A stretch of 64,000 nucleotides of DNA from an uncultured Clostridia bacterium (GCA_934365195.1 CAKRNA010000002.1:62001-126000); one strand, 5' to 3'. Positions 35,526 to 44,925 are shown, counted from the stretch's first letter. Notes: generated by a model not told the origin, from the letters alone. Numbers and translations: made by a program.

Positions 35526-36836
35526 ATGACTAAGATTAGAGTTATAGGGGGCGGACTAGCGGGATGCGAATCCGCCTATCAATTATTAAAAAGAGGTTAT
35601 GAGGTAGAACTTTTTGAAATGCGTCCTACCGTGCCTTCACCGGCGCATCAAACGGAAAATCTTGCCGAATTAGTGTGTAGTAACAGCCTAAAAAGTGAAA
35701 TTCCGTCCACAGCGTCCGGTACTTTAAAAGAGGAGTTAAAGGCGCTGGATTGCCTGCTTTTAAGGTGTGGCGACAAGGCGAGAGTGCCCGCAGGCTCGGC
35801 TCTTGCGGTTGACCGTGAATTATTTAGTAAAGAGGTGGAAAAACTTCTTTTTTCTTACGAAAATTTTACGCTTAAAAGGGAAGAGATTACCCATATTGAC
35901 GAAAGTATTCCAACGATAATTGCAACAGGTCCGCTAACTTCTAGCGCTATGTCTAGCGAGATTGCTAGGCTTTTTGGCGATAGCGACCTGCATTTTTATG
36001 ATGCGGTTGCGCCTATTATCGACGGCGACACAATAGACAAAAACGTTGCCTTTTTCGGTTCTAGATATGATGACGAAAGCGAGGGCGATTACCTGAATAT
36101 CGGAATGAATAAGGAAGAGTACGAGAGGTTTTATAATGAACTAATCAGCGCCGAAGTCGTTACGCTTAAATCCTTTGAACAAAAAGAGATTTTCGAGGGC
36201 TGTATGCCTATTGAAGTTATGGCAAAAAGGGGTAGTGACAGCATTCGTTTCGGTCCGCTTAAACCCGTTGGCATTAAAAACCCAAAAACAAACGAGAAGT
36301 ATTATGCGGTTGTCCAACTAAGAAAGGAAAATGCAACCGCCGACGCCTACAATATCGTAGGTTTTCAAACAAATCTTACTTTCCCCGAGCAAAAAAGGGT
36401 GTTCAGGCTACTCCCTAGCCTTGAAAACGCAGAATTTTTGCGCTACGGCGTAATGCACAGGAACACTTTTATAAACGCACCTAAAATTATATCGAGCAAC
36501 TTGCAATGTAAAGAGTATCCAAACTTGTTTTTTGCAGGTCAAATAACGGGCGTAGAGGGTTATGTGGAAAGCATTATGACGGGGCTTTTTGCAGGAATTT
36601 ATCTAGACCGATACCTAAACGACAAAGAGGCGGTTTTACCTAGCGAAAACACTATTTCGGGCTCGCTACTTAGGTACGTTTCCACCAAAAACGAGAATTT
36701 TCAGCCTATGAACGCCAACTTTGGCATACTACCCGAACTAGAAGTTAAGCAAAAAGATAAGAAAGTTAGGAAAAATTGCTATTATAAAAGAGCAAATAGT
36801 GATATAATAGATTTTAGAAATTATTTAGATATATAG
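35526..36836 (+). CDS. trmFO: Methylenetetrahydrofolate-tRNA-(uracil-5-)-methyltransferase
   Basis: Folate- and FAD-dependent enzyme making T54 in tRNA, the Gram-positive alternative to TrmA. 436 residues starting with the FAD motif VIGGGLAGCESAYQLLKRG, then FEMRP, HQTENLAELVCSNSLKSE (quoted in part) and GQITGVEGYVES. No ribosome site is visible; a TATAAT at 35492-35497 would give a short leader. The codV/xerC gene often found after trmFO is absent here. Confidence 0.95.
   Translation: MTKIRVIGGGLAGCESAYQLLKRGYEVELFEMRPTVPSPAHQTENLAELVCSNSLKSEIPSTASGTLKEELKALDCLLLRCGDKARVPAGSALAVDRELFSKEVEKLLFSYENFTLKREEITHIDESIPTIIATGPLTSSAMSSEIARLFGDSDLHFYDAVAPIIDGDTIDKNVAFFGSRYDDESEGDYLNIGMNKEEYERFYNELISAEVVTLKSFEQKEIFEGCMPIEVMAKRGSDSIRFGPLKPVGIKNPKTNEKYYAVVQLRKENATADAYNIVGFQTNLTFPEQKRVFRLLPSLENAEFLRYGVMHRNTFINAPKIISSNLQCKEYPNLFFAGQITGVEGYVESIMTGLFAGIYLDRYLNDKEAVLPSENTISGSLLRYVSTKNENFQPMNANFGILPELEVKQKDKKVRKNCYYKRANSDIIDFRNYLDI
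36800..36808 (+). promoter_or_regulatory. Extended -10 inside the trmFO 3' end, for hslVU-hisS-aspS
   Basis: TGATATAAT (36800-36808) fits an extended -10; no good -35. Transcription near 36815 would give a leader of about 60 nt before hslV. Confidence 0.4.
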
Positions 36837-36875
36837 TTTCAATACCCAAATTTAACGTCTTATAGGAGGATAAAT

Positions 36876-37427
36876 ATGGCTAAACTTATGGGAACAACCA
36901 TCTGCGCAGTACAAAAAAACGGTGTGATTGCAGTAGGTGGCGACGGTCAAGTTACTATGGGCGAAAGCGTAATCATGAAAGGTAACGCCGTTAAAGTAAA
37001 AAGAATATACAACGATAAAGTAATAGTAGGATTTGCCGGTTCTGTCAGCGATGCGTTTGCACTTAGCGAACAATTTGAAAAAATGTTGCAAAAGTACTCG
37101 GGCAATTTGCTACGTAGCGCAGTAGAACTTGCAAAATTATGGAGAGAGGGGAAGGCAAGCAGGCAACTTGAAGCAATGCTAATCGTTGCCGACGAAAACG
37201 ACCTTCTTATCGTGTCCGGCACGGGCGAGGTGATTTCGCCTGAAAGCGGCGTTTGTGCAATAGGTAGTGGCGGAAACTACGCTCTTGCTGCTGCTAGGGC
37301 TTTGATTGCAAACACCGACCTTGACGCCGAGCAAATTGTAAGAAAGGCGCTAAAAATTGCCAGCGACTTATGTGTGTTTACAAACGACCACATCACAGTT
37401 GAGGTAATCAAGAAGGAGGAAAAGTAA
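36876..37427 (+). CDS. hslV: ATP-dependent protease subunit HslV
   Basis: Proteasome-like peptidase of the HslUV complex. 183 residues. A six-residue propeptide (MAKLMG) precedes the catalytic threonine of TTICAVQKNG, so this is the Thr-type enzyme rather than the Ser-type CodW of Bacillus. GDGQVTMGE and GSGGNYALAAARAL are family motifs. AGGAGG precedes ATG 36876, and hslU follows after one base. Confidence 0.96.
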   Translation: MAKLMGTTICAVQKNGVIAVGGDGQVTMGESVIMKGNAVKVKRIYNDKVIVGFAGSVSDAFALSEQFEKMLQKYSGNLLRSAVELAKLWREGKASRQLEAMLIVADENDLLIVSGTGEVISPESGVCAIGSGGNYALAAARALIANTDLDAEQIVRKALKIASDLCVFTNDHITVEVIKKEEK

Positions 37428-37428
37428 T

Positions 37429-38745
37429 ATGACGTACACTCCAAGACAAGTCGTAAGCGAACTTGACAGATATATTATCGGTCAACAAGAGGCTAAAAGA
37501 GTGGTAGCGGTAGCACTAAGAAACCGTTATCGTAGAAGTAAATTAAGCGAGGGTATCCGTGAGGAAGTCACCCCTAAAAATATCATTATGCAAGGTCCTA
37601 CGGGCGTAGGTAAAACCGAAATTGCAAGAAGGCTTGCGAAACTGGTAAAAGCGCCGTTTGTAAAAGTGGAGGCTACCAAGTTTACCGAGGTCGGTTACGT
37701 GGGAAGAGACGTTGAAAGCATTATCCGTGACCTTGTAGAAGCATCTATCCGCATGGTAAAAGAGGAGAGAATAAGAGAAGTTAAGCCAAAGGCAATAGAT
37801 ATTGCCGAGCGTGAACTTGTGGACAAAATCTTACCTATTAGAAAACAAGCGGAAATCGAGCCAAAATCCGATAGCGTGCTTAAAGAGGAAATATTAAGCG
37901 ACCTTAGAAAAGGTCAACTTGACAATATCCAAATCGAAATGAAAGTTGCAGAGCAACCTAAGAGTATCCAACTTACTCCAAACGGCGAAAACTCCATTAA
38001 CCTTGGCGATATTTTCGGCGGAATGATGCCTGAAAAGAAAAAGTCACGCAAAATGACGGTGAAAGAGGCTTTTGACCTTATCGTAAACAACGAGGCTGCA
38101 AAACTAATTGACGAGGACGGCATTAACGCAGAAGGACTAAGAAGGGCGGAGCAAGACGGCATCGTATTTATCGACGAAATCGACAAAATCTGCGGAAACA
38201 GTCGTGGCAGCAATGGTCCTGACGTAAGCCGTGAGGGTGTTCAAAGGGACATTTTGCCTATTGTTGAGGGCTGTACCATAAACACTAAGTACGGCGCAAT
38301 TAGGACGGACTTTATTTTGTTCGTGGCTGCCGGTGCTTTCCACTTGTCAAAGGTTAGCGACCTAATCCCTGAATTGCAAGGCAGATTCCCGGTTATCGTT
38401 CAACTTGAAAGCCTAACCAGTGAGGACTTTATTAGGATTTTGTCCCAAACCGACAACAGCCTAATTAAGCAATACAGCGAACTACTAGGCGTGGATAAGG
38501 TAAAACTATCCTTTACCGACGACGGCATTAAGGAAATTGCCGAGATTGCGACCATCGAGAACGAAAACAAGGAAAACCTTGGCGCAAGAAGATTGCACGC
38601 ACTAATTGAAAAGGTGTTAGAGGACGCTTTGTTCACAGCCGGTGAAAACAGCGAGGAAGTGGAAGTTATTGTAAACAAAGATTACGTTGACGAGCATCTT
38701 GGTGCAAACGTAAACGAACTAAATCTTGCTAAATATATTTTGTAA
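37429..38745 (+). CDS. hslU: HslUV ATPase subunit HslU
   Basis: AAA+ unfoldase feeding HslV. 438 residues with VVSELDRYIIGQQEAKR, Walker A GPTGVGKTEIARRLA, an I-domain between about residues 110 and 230, Walker B VFIDEIDKI and the C-terminal LGARRLH sensor and LAKYIL tail that inserts into HslV. The codY gene that follows hslU in Bacillus is not present. Confidence 0.96.
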   Translation: MTYTPRQVVSELDRYIIGQQEAKRVVAVALRNRYRRSKLSEGIREEVTPKNIIMQGPTGVGKTEIARRLAKLVKAPFVKVEATKFTEVGYVGRDVESIIRDLVEASIRMVKEERIREVKPKAIDIAERELVDKILPIRKQAEIEPKSDSVLKEEILSDLRKGQLDNIQIEMKVAEQPKSIQLTPNGENSINLGDIFGGMMPEKKKSRKMTVKEAFDLIVNNEAAKLIDEDGINAEGLRRAEQDGIVFIDEIDKICGNSRGSNGPDVSREGVQRDILPIVEGCTINTKYGAIRTDFILFVAAGAFHLSKVSDLIPELQGRFPVIVQLESLTSEDFIRILSQTDNSLIKQYSELLGVDKVKLSFTDDGIKEIAEIATIENENKENLGARRLHALIEKVLEDALFTAGENSEEVEVIVNKDYVDEHLGANVNELNLAKYIL

Positions 38746-38754
38746 GGAGCAAAA

Positions 38755-40020
38755 ATGATAAATATTCCTAAGGGTACTAAGGACGTTTTACCTCAAGACT
38801 CGTACAAGTGGCATTACGTTGAAAGTAAAATAAAAGAAGTAACCGAAATATTTAATTTAAAGGAAATCAGAACGCCCGTGTTCGAACATACCGAGTTGTT
38901 TTTGCGTGGCGTTGGAGAAACTACCGACATCGTCAACAAGGAAATGTACACCTTTTTGGACAAGGGCGCAAGAAGTATCACCTTAAAACCGGAGGGCACG
39001 GCAGGTGCTGCTAGGTCGTACGTGGAAAACAGCCTTGGCGAAATTCCGCAACCTATCAAAACCTACTATATCACCCCTGTGTTTAGGTACGAAAAACCGC
39101 AAAACGGAAGACTAAGAGAGCACCACCAGTTCGGAATGGAACTTTTCGGAGCAGATTCTCCGGAGGCTGATGCAGAAGTAATACTAGTAGCAAAAACCTT
39201 GTTTGATAAGTTAGGGCTAAAAAAACTTACTTTGCACCTAAACAGTATCGGCTGCAAAAATTGTAGGAAAGTTTATAACGAAAAACTAAAAGAGTATTTA
39301 AGGCAAAATGCTGAAAAATTGTGTCCTACTTGCCGTGAAAGAATGGAGAAAAATCCGCTTAGGGTACTTGACTGCAAGGTGGACTCCTGCAAGGAAATTA
39401 CCAAAAACGCACCAAGAATACAAGATTATCTATGTGACGACTGTAAAAAACACCAAGATAGGCTGACGGAAATTCTTACGGCGCTTGGCGTGGACTTCGT
39501 GATTGATAGCGACGTTGTAAGAGGGCTTGACTACTACACGAAGACGGTGTTCGAGTTTATATCCACCGATATAGGCGCACAAGGTACTGTATGCGGCGGT
39601 GGAAGATACAACCACCTAATAGAAGAGGTTGGCGGAAAACCTACGGCTGCCGCAGGCTTTGGTATGGGCATAGAAAGACTACTTATCACTTTGGAAAACT
39701 TGGGGCTACTTGATAACGTAAAACCCGAAGTTCCAACCGTGTACGTAGCACCGCTTGGCGAAAATGCTAAAAACTACACGATAACTTTAACTCATAATCT
39801 AAGGTTAAACGGCGTAAGCACCGAAACCGACCTTATCGGCAGGAGCGTAAAGGCGCAAATGAAGTACGCAAACAAAATCGGGGCAAAATTTGTGGTAGTA
39901 CTTGGCGAAAACGAAATAAAAGAGCAAACCGTTGACGTAAAGGATATGACGACGGGAGAGAGCGAGAAAGTTTCGCTTGGCGGAATAGTGGAATATTTAG
40001 TAAAAAAACAAACGATATAA
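38755..40020 (+). CDS. hisS: Histidyl-tRNA synthetase
   Basis: Class II synthetase. 421 residues: motif 1 near IPKGTKDVLP, motif 2 VFRYEKPQNGRLREHHQFGMEL (quoted in part), the HisA motif GLDYYTKTVFEF, motif 3 GFGMGIERLL, and a C-terminal anticodon-binding domain. Four pairs of cysteines between about residues 165 and 235 fit the insertion common in bacterial HisRS. No T-box precedes it; it follows hslU after 9 nt. Confidence 0.96.
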   Translation: MINIPKGTKDVLPQDSYKWHYVESKIKEVTEIFNLKEIRTPVFEHTELFLRGVGETTDIVNKEMYTFLDKGARSITLKPEGTAGAARSYVENSLGEIPQPIKTYYITPVFRYEKPQNGRLREHHQFGMELFGADSPEADAEVILVAKTLFDKLGLKKLTLHLNSIGCKNCRKVYNEKLKEYLRQNAEKLCPTCRERMEKNPLRVLDCKVDSCKEITKNAPRIQDYLCDDCKKHQDRLTEILTALGVDFVIDSDVVRGLDYYTKTVFEFISTDIGAQGTVCGGGRYNHLIEEVGGKPTAAAGFGMGIERLLITLENLGLLDNVKPEVPTVYVAPLGENAKNYTITLTHNLRLNGVSTETDLIGRSVKAQMKYANKIGAKFVVVLGENEIKEQTVDVKDMTTGESEKVSLGGIVEYLVKKQTI

Positions 40021-40029
40021 GAGGACGAG

Positions 40030-41838
40030 ATGGCAGAATTTTTACAAGGACTTAAAAGAACTGATTATTGTGGAGAGATAACTTCTAAGAAAATAGGCGA
40101 TGAAGTTGTCGTTATGGGCTTTACGGCTAAATACCGTAATCTTGGCAATTTGTTGTTCGTTGACCTAAGGGATAGAACGGGCATTGTGCAAATTGCATTT
40201 AATAAGGGCGAAAACGAGGCGCTATTTGATAAAGCCGACGCTATTAGAAACGAGTACGTAATTGCCGTAAGAGGCAAGGTTGTTGCTCGTGACGAGAAAA
40301 ACGTAAACAAAAATATGGCAACGGGCGAAATCGAGATTGAGGCAACCGAATTAAAGATATTGTCCGAGGCAGAGCAAACGCCGTTCTTTATTGCCGATAA
40401 CGTAAACACAAACGAGGCGTTAAGGTTAAAATATCGCTATCTTGACCTAAGAAGACCATATCTTCAAAACATTCTTATGATGCGTGACAAAATCGTAAGG
40501 GTTACTCGTGAGTACATGGCAGAAAACGGATTTTTGGATATTGAAACTCCGTTTTTAGGCAAGTCCACCCCTGAGGGCGCAAGAGACTACCTTGTTCCTA
40601 GCCGTATTCACCAAGGTCAATTCTACGCTTTACCACAATCGCCGCAAATCTACAAGCAACTTTTGATGATTGCAGGCTTTGACAGATATTACCAAGTGGC
40701 TAGGTGTTTTAGAGACGAGGATTTAAGAGCAAATCGTCAGCCGGAATTTAGCCAAATAGATATGGAAATGAGTTTTGTCGACGAGCCAAGAGAGGTTATG
40801 GACGTTGCCGAAGGCTTAATCAAAAGAGTGTTCAAAGAGTGCGCTAAAATCGACTTTACCGAGCCGTTTGAGGAGGTTACTTGGCGTGACGCTATGAGAG
40901 ATTACGGTAGCGACAAGCCTGATAGAAGGTTTGGTATGAAGATTACCGATATATCAAGCGAAGTTAAAGATTGCGGCTTTGGAGTGTTTACCGATGCAAT
41001 TAAAGAGGGCGGTAGCGTAAGGCTAATCAACGCAGAGGGCTTGGTCGGAAATATGACCAGAAAGGAACTTGATAGTTACTCTCACTTCGTTACCGACTTT
41101 GGCGCTAAGGCTGTTGCGTCGATACTACTTAAAGAGGACGGAATCAGTTGTTCGTTTAAAAAGTTTATGACGGACGAAGAGATAGATGCAATTATCAAAA
41201 AGGCAAACGCAAAAATCGGCGACGCTATTTTGATTGTGGCAAACGCTAAGGACAAAGTGGTTCTATCGTCACTAGGCGCTTTAAGGCTACATATTGCTAA
41301 GAAATTTAATATCTACGACGAAAATAGTTACGACGTATTCTGGCTAACCGAGTTCCCTATGTTCGAGTACAGCGAGGAGGAACAAAGGCTTGTTGCAGAG
41401 CACCATCCGTTCACCAGCCCTATGAACGAGGACTTAAAACTACTAGATACCGAGCCGCTTAAAGCAAGGGCTAAGGCATACGATTTAGTAATAAACGGTG
41501 AAGAGGCAGGCGGCGGAAGTATCCGTATTTTCCACAGGGATATCCAAAAGAAAATGTTCGAAATGCTTGGTATGGACGAGCAAACCATTAAGGAGAAGTT
41601 CGGCTTCTTCGTAGAGGCGTTCAACTACGGCACGCCACCGCACGGAGGACTTGCATTCGGTCTTGACAGACTTGTTATGCTTTTAACTCATACCGATTCA
41701 ATCAAGGACGTTATCGCATTCCCTAAGGTTCAAAACGCAAGTTGCTTAATGACGGGCGCTCCGGACTACGTTGAAGATATCCAACTTAAAGAACTTGCTT
41801 TGGATATTGATAAGAAAGATGCAGTCAAGAACGATTAG
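40030..41838 (+). CDS. aspS: Aspartyl-tRNA synthetase
   Basis: Bacterial-type class II synthetase. 602 residues: OB-fold anticodon domain, catalytic core with QSPQIYKQLLMIAGFDRYYQ and RCFRDEDLRANRQPEF (quoted in part), a GAD insertion domain, and motif 3 GLAFGLDRLVMLL. Whether it is discriminating (Asp only) cannot be fixed here. hisS-aspS adjacency is conserved in Bacillota. It overlaps tcdA by 20 nt. Confidence 0.96.
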   Translation: MAEFLQGLKRTDYCGEITSKKIGDEVVVMGFTAKYRNLGNLLFVDLRDRTGIVQIAFNKGENEALFDKADAIRNEYVIAVRGKVVARDEKNVNKNMATGEIEIEATELKILSEAEQTPFFIADNVNTNEALRLKYRYLDLRRPYLQNILMMRDKIVRVTREYMAENGFLDIETPFLGKSTPEGARDYLVPSRIHQGQFYALPQSPQIYKQLLMIAGFDRYYQVARCFRDEDLRANRQPEFSQIDMEMSFVDEPREVMDVAEGLIKRVFKECAKIDFTEPFEEVTWRDAMRDYGSDKPDRRFGMKITDISSEVKDCGFGVFTDAIKEGGSVRLINAEGLVGNMTRKELDSYSHFVTDFGAKAVASILLKEDGISCSFKKFMTDEEIDAIIKKANAKIGDAILIVANAKDKVVLSSLGALRLHIAKKFNIYDENSYDVFWLTEFPMFEYSEEEQRLVAEHHPFTSPMNEDLKLLDTEPLKARAKAYDLVINGEEAGGGSIRIFHRDIQKKMFEMLGMDEQTIKEKFGFFVEAFNYGTPPHGGLAFGLDRLVMLLTHTDSIKDVIAFPKVQNASCLMTGAPDYVEDIQLKELALDIDKKDAVKND

Positions 41839-42490
41839 TTTATTAGGTGAAGAAAAATTTAACCTAATCAAAAATTCTACCGTCGCAATTATCGGCGTTG
41901 GCGGAGTGGGTGGCTACGTAGTGGAGTTTTTGGCAAGGGCAGGAGTTGGGAATTTAGTGCTGGTTGATTTTGATAAAATCGACGTAAGCAATCTTAACCG
42001 CCAAATTATCGCCCTAACTTCTAACGTGGGGGCTTATAAGGTGGACGAGTTTAAAAAGCGCATAAACCTAATTAGCCCAAGCACTCGTGTCACTGTGCAT
42101 AAAGAGAGGCTGACAAGCGAAAACGTAGGAAAGATTCTAGGGGATAGGGTTGACTACGTGGTGGACGCTATCGACGACGTAAAGAATAAAGTGGAGTTGA
42201 TTTGCTATTGCAAAGAGAACGACATTCCGATAATTAGCAGTATGGGAGTGGGGAATAGGTACAAGCCTTGCACCTACGAAGTGGTAGATATTTTTAGCAC
42301 AAAAGAGGATAAACTGGCAAAAGTATTACGAAAAAGGCTGAAAGATAGAAGTGTTAAGTCGCTAGACGTCGTGTGCTCGAACAGTAAAACGGAGAGCGTG
42401 CAGGACGTTATCGGTAGCATAAGTTATTTGCCGCCGATGGCTTCAAGCGTAATTAGTTGCCACGTTGTAAACAAGTTGATAAATGGTTGA
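41819..42490 (+). CDS. tcdA: tRNA threonylcarbamoyladenosine dehydratase (TcdA/ThiF family)
   Basis: E1-like enzyme that cyclises t6A37 to ct6A in tRNA using ATP. 223 residues from ATG 41819: VAIIGVGGVGGYVVEFLARAG (quoted in part), FDKIDVSNLNRQI and DAIDDVKNK, the adenylation fold of the ThiF/MoeB group, without the CxxC zinc site of MoeB. Earlier in-frame ATGs lie deep inside aspS. Alternative: another ThiF-type sulfur-carrier activator, less likely given the hisS-aspS-tcdA order. Confidence 0.88.
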   Translation: MQSRTISLLGEEKFNLIKNSTVAIIGVGGVGGYVVEFLARAGVGNLVLVDFDKIDVSNLNRQIIALTSNVGAYKVDEFKKRINLISPSTRVTVHKERLTSENVGKILGDRVDYVVDAIDDVKNKVELICYCKENDIPIISSMGVGNRYKPCTYEVVDIFSTKEDKLAKVLRKRLKDRSVKSLDVVCSNSKTESVQDVIGSISYLPPMASSVISCHVVNKLING

Positions 42491-42911
42491 AATAGGCGAA
42501 GTAATCAAAACTGAAAAGGGAAACGCAACAGTATCGTTTGAAAGAAAAACCGCATGCGACAAATGTGGTATGTGTGCTTTTAACAAAAACGATATGAAGG
42601 TTAAACTTGTTTTAAAAAACGACGTAAACGCAAAAGTGGGCGATATCGTAGAGGTATCGATGGGGGATAGGTTCGTGCTTATCTCGGCTGTCATCGTGTA
42701 CCTTATTCCGCTTGTTTTGGTTGGCTTAGGCATACTTATCGGCACGCTTTGTAACTTAAAGGATTATATCCAAATTATCCTTGCGGCAGTCGGTTTCGTG
42801 CTTGGTTTTGTAATAAGTGCGCTTATTGATAAAAAATTAAAGAAAAAGAAGAAATACAGCCCTACGATAACAAGTATCGTGATAAATAACGAAGAGGGCG
42901 AGAAGGTATAG
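42483..42911 (+). CDS. RseC/MucC-like SoxR-reducing system protein
   Basis: 142 residues: an N-terminal domain with a cysteine cluster CDKCGMC, then two TM helices (about residues 65-90 and 95-112) and a lysine-rich tail. This is the RseC/MucC architecture. RseC proteins act with Rnf-type electron transfer or SoxR reduction in Proteobacteria; in Clostridia the role is unclear. It overlaps tcdA by 8 nt. Confidence 0.8.
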   Translation: MVEIGEVIKTEKGNATVSFERKTACDKCGMCAFNKNDMKVKLVLKNDVNAKVGDIVEVSMGDRFVLISAVIVYLIPLVLVGLGILIGTLCNLKDYIQIILAAVGFVLGFVISALIDKKLKKKKKYSPTITSIVINNEEGEKV

Positions 42912-42915
42912 GAAG

Positions 42916-43243
42916 ATGAGTGAAATTTGTGGCTCGGTAAAGGTTACTAACGACAACTTGAACGAGATAGTAAGTAGTAACCCCGTACGTGCTTGTGGAT
43001 TTTTTTGCAAAGTGGAGCGGACCTTGTAAAACGTTGTCTAAGGCTATTGACGAGGTTGGTAAAGAAACGGGAGTTACGGTTGCTTGGTGCGACGTGGACG
43101 AATGCAAAGATTTAACCGCTGAATTAAAGATTGACGGCGTTCCTGCCGTGTGCCTATTTAAAGGCGGAGAGCAAATATACAAAGCGATAGGGTTAATCAC
43201 CAAATCGCAAATAGAGAACTTAGTAATAAAAAATAAAGGATAA
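42916..43243 (+). pseudogene. Thioredoxin, frame-disrupted, with SGPC active site
   Basis: Two partial frames together give one thioredoxin. ATG 42916 reads MSEICGSVKVTNDNLNEIV-SSNPV and then leaves frame; from about 42989 the next frame reads VLVDFFAKWSGPCKTLSK and continues to 43243 (KIDGVPAVCLFKGG is the family cis-Pro region). The join needs loss of 1 or 4 bases near 42983-42990; removing TACG restores NPVLVDFF. The active site is SGPC, so the nucleophilic first Cys of CGPC is missing. Either a decaying gene, an assembly error or a shifted monothiol protein starting at GTG 42989. It lies between an RseC-like gene and glyA. Confidence 0.75.
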
Positions 43244-43256
43244 AGGAAAGATAACT

Positions 43257-44516
43257 ATGGTAGATATGGCTATTTTGAGAGAGCAAGACCAAGAACTTTA
43301 CGAGGGAATGAAAAACGAACTTGTGCGCCAACAAAACAATATCGAACTTATCGCAAGCGAAAACATTGTTTCAGAGGCAGTCATGGCGGCTATGGGCTCG
43401 CACTTAACCAACAAATATGCAGAAGGTTACTCCGGCAAAAACAAGAGATATTACGGCGGTTGCGAATTTATCGACGTTGTAGAAACCTTGGCTATTGAAA
43501 GGGCAAAGAAGATTTTTGGCTCTGATCACGCTAACGTTCAACCACACAGCGGTGCAAACGCTAACCTTTCAGTGTACGTTGCTTTGTTGCAGCCCGGCGA
43601 CACCGTACTAGGTATGAATCTAGCACACGGCGGACACTTAACTCACGGTAGCCCTGTAAATATGAGCGGAAAATTCTACAACTTCGTTAGTTACGGCGTA
43701 GACGAAAAAACCGGCACGATAGATTACGACAAGGTGATGGAAATTGCAAAAGAATGCAAGCCAAAACTAATCGTTGCAGGTGCTTCTGCTTACCCAAGAA
43801 TTATCGATTTCAAAAAGTTTAGAGAGATTGCCGACGAGGTTGGCGCAGTACTTATGGTAGATATGGCTCACATTGCCGGCTTAGTTGCTGCCGGCGTTCA
43901 CCCAAGCCCTGTTCCTTATGCCGATATTGTTACCACCACTACTCACAAAACGTTGAGAGGACCAAGGGGCGGTATGATACTTTGCCGTGAGGAGTTTGCA
44001 AAGGTTATCGACAAGGCTGTTTTCCCGGGTATGCAAGGCGGACCGTTAGAGCACGTAATCGCAGGTAAAGCCGTTTGCTTTAAAGAGGCAATGAGCGAGG
44101 ACTTTATTAACTACCAAAAACAAGTGGTTAAAAACGCTAAGGCTATGGCTGACACCTTCACCGAAAGAGGAGTAAAAATGGTGTCCGGCGGAACTGATAA
44201 CCACCTAATTTTGCTAGATTTAACAAACACCGATATGACGGGTAAGGAACTTAACGACCTACTAGAAAGCATGAACATCACCGTAAACAAGAACGCTATT
44301 CCGTTCGATCCGCTAAAACCAAGTATTGCTAGCGGTATCAGAATCGGTACTCCTGCTATTACCACAAGAGGTTTTAAAGAGGAAGATTGCAAGGTGATTG
44401 CTAACCTAATTAGCGACGTTATTTTCGGTAGAGAGGCCGTTAGGGATAAGGTTACTTCAGCAGTTAAAGAACTTACTGAAAAATATCCGCTTTACGAAGA
44501 TTGCTTTAATATGTAA
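43257..44516 (+). CDS. glyA: Serine hydroxymethyltransferase
   Basis: PLP enzyme that interconverts serine and glycine and supplies methylene-THF. 419 residues with LIASENIVSEAV, NKYAEGYSGKNKRYYGG (in part), the PLP lysine in TTTTHKTLRGPRGG and GIRIGTPAITTRG. AAAGGAAAG precedes ATG 43257. No glycine riboswitch is seen; transcription probably comes through from upstream. Confidence 0.97.
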   Translation: MVDMAILREQDQELYEGMKNELVRQQNNIELIASENIVSEAVMAAMGSHLTNKYAEGYSGKNKRYYGGCEFIDVVETLAIERAKKIFGSDHANVQPHSGANANLSVYVALLQPGDTVLGMNLAHGGHLTHGSPVNMSGKFYNFVSYGVDEKTGTIDYDKVMEIAKECKPKLIVAGASAYPRIIDFKKFREIADEVGAVLMVDMAHIAGLVAAGVHPSPVPYADIVTTTTHKTLRGPRGGMILCREEFAKVIDKAVFPGMQGGPLEHVIAGKAVCFKEAMSEDFINYQKQVVKNAKAMADTFTERGVKMVSGGTDNHLILLDLTNTDMTGKELNDLLESMNITVNKNAIPFDPLKPSIASGIRIGTPAITTRGFKEEDCKVIANLISDVIFGREAVRDKVTSAVKELTEKYPLYEDCFNM

Positions 44517-44530
44517 TTATAAAGATGAAA

Positions 44531-44552
44531 AGGCAGGGCAACCTGCTTTTTT
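44531..44552 (+). terminator. Terminator after glyA
   Basis: GCAGG (44533-44537), GCAA tetraloop, CCTGC (44542-44546), T6. It closes the glyA unit. Confidence 0.9.
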
Positions 44553-44868
44553 GTCGTTTTGTTAAGTATTAGTGCAGAAAATTTTGCAATAATATAAGTA
44601 TTACTACTTAAATATATATTTATTTGATATATAAAATGCTAACGACGAGATAGATACTTATTAGGTAAGTAACGTGCATATTAGATAAGTCAAAGATTAG
44701 GTAAATCTATCAGTAGTTTTACCTAAAATATCACCGATAAAAACCGATTTTTTAAAAAATTGATAGGCAGTTTTTTGATAAAAATCCGCATTATATTCCT
44801 TAAAAACGCAAGTTTGTAGGTTGGCTATAATTTTTAAGCAATTCTTAACTTATGGCGCTAGAAAATTA
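44553..44868. other. Non-coding region upstream of rrf2 with ATTAGGTAA-type repeats
   Basis: About 315 nt of very AT-rich sequence with no gene. It holds three direct copies of ATTAG(G/A)TAA at 44660-44668, 44680-44688 and 44696-44704, and one inverted copy TTTACCTAAA at 44718-44727. The rest shows nothing I can name. The copies could be binding sites for a regulator of the iron-sulfur operon, but spacing is uneven (20 and 16 bp) and this is inference. Confidence 0.5.
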
Positions 44869-44897
44869 TTGACAAATGTTATTTATCGGTATAAAAT
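44869..44897 (+). promoter_or_regulatory. Promoter of rrf2-iscS-iscU
   Basis: TTGACA (44869-44874), 17-nt spacer, TAAAAT (44892-44897), overlapping TATAAA. Start near 44904 gives a leader of about 22 nt. Confidence 0.7.
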
Positions 44898-44925
44898 AAA
44901 ACATAGTAAAACAGTAGGGATTAGT

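Noticed and set aside
39230..39470. Cysteine-rich insertion in HisRS as a novel zinc domain
   Set aside because: Such CxxC pairs are usual in many bacterial HisRS proteins.
44655..44730. Possible CRISPR-like repeats
   Set aside because: Units are only about 10 bp, spacing is uneven, one is inverted, and no cas genes are present.
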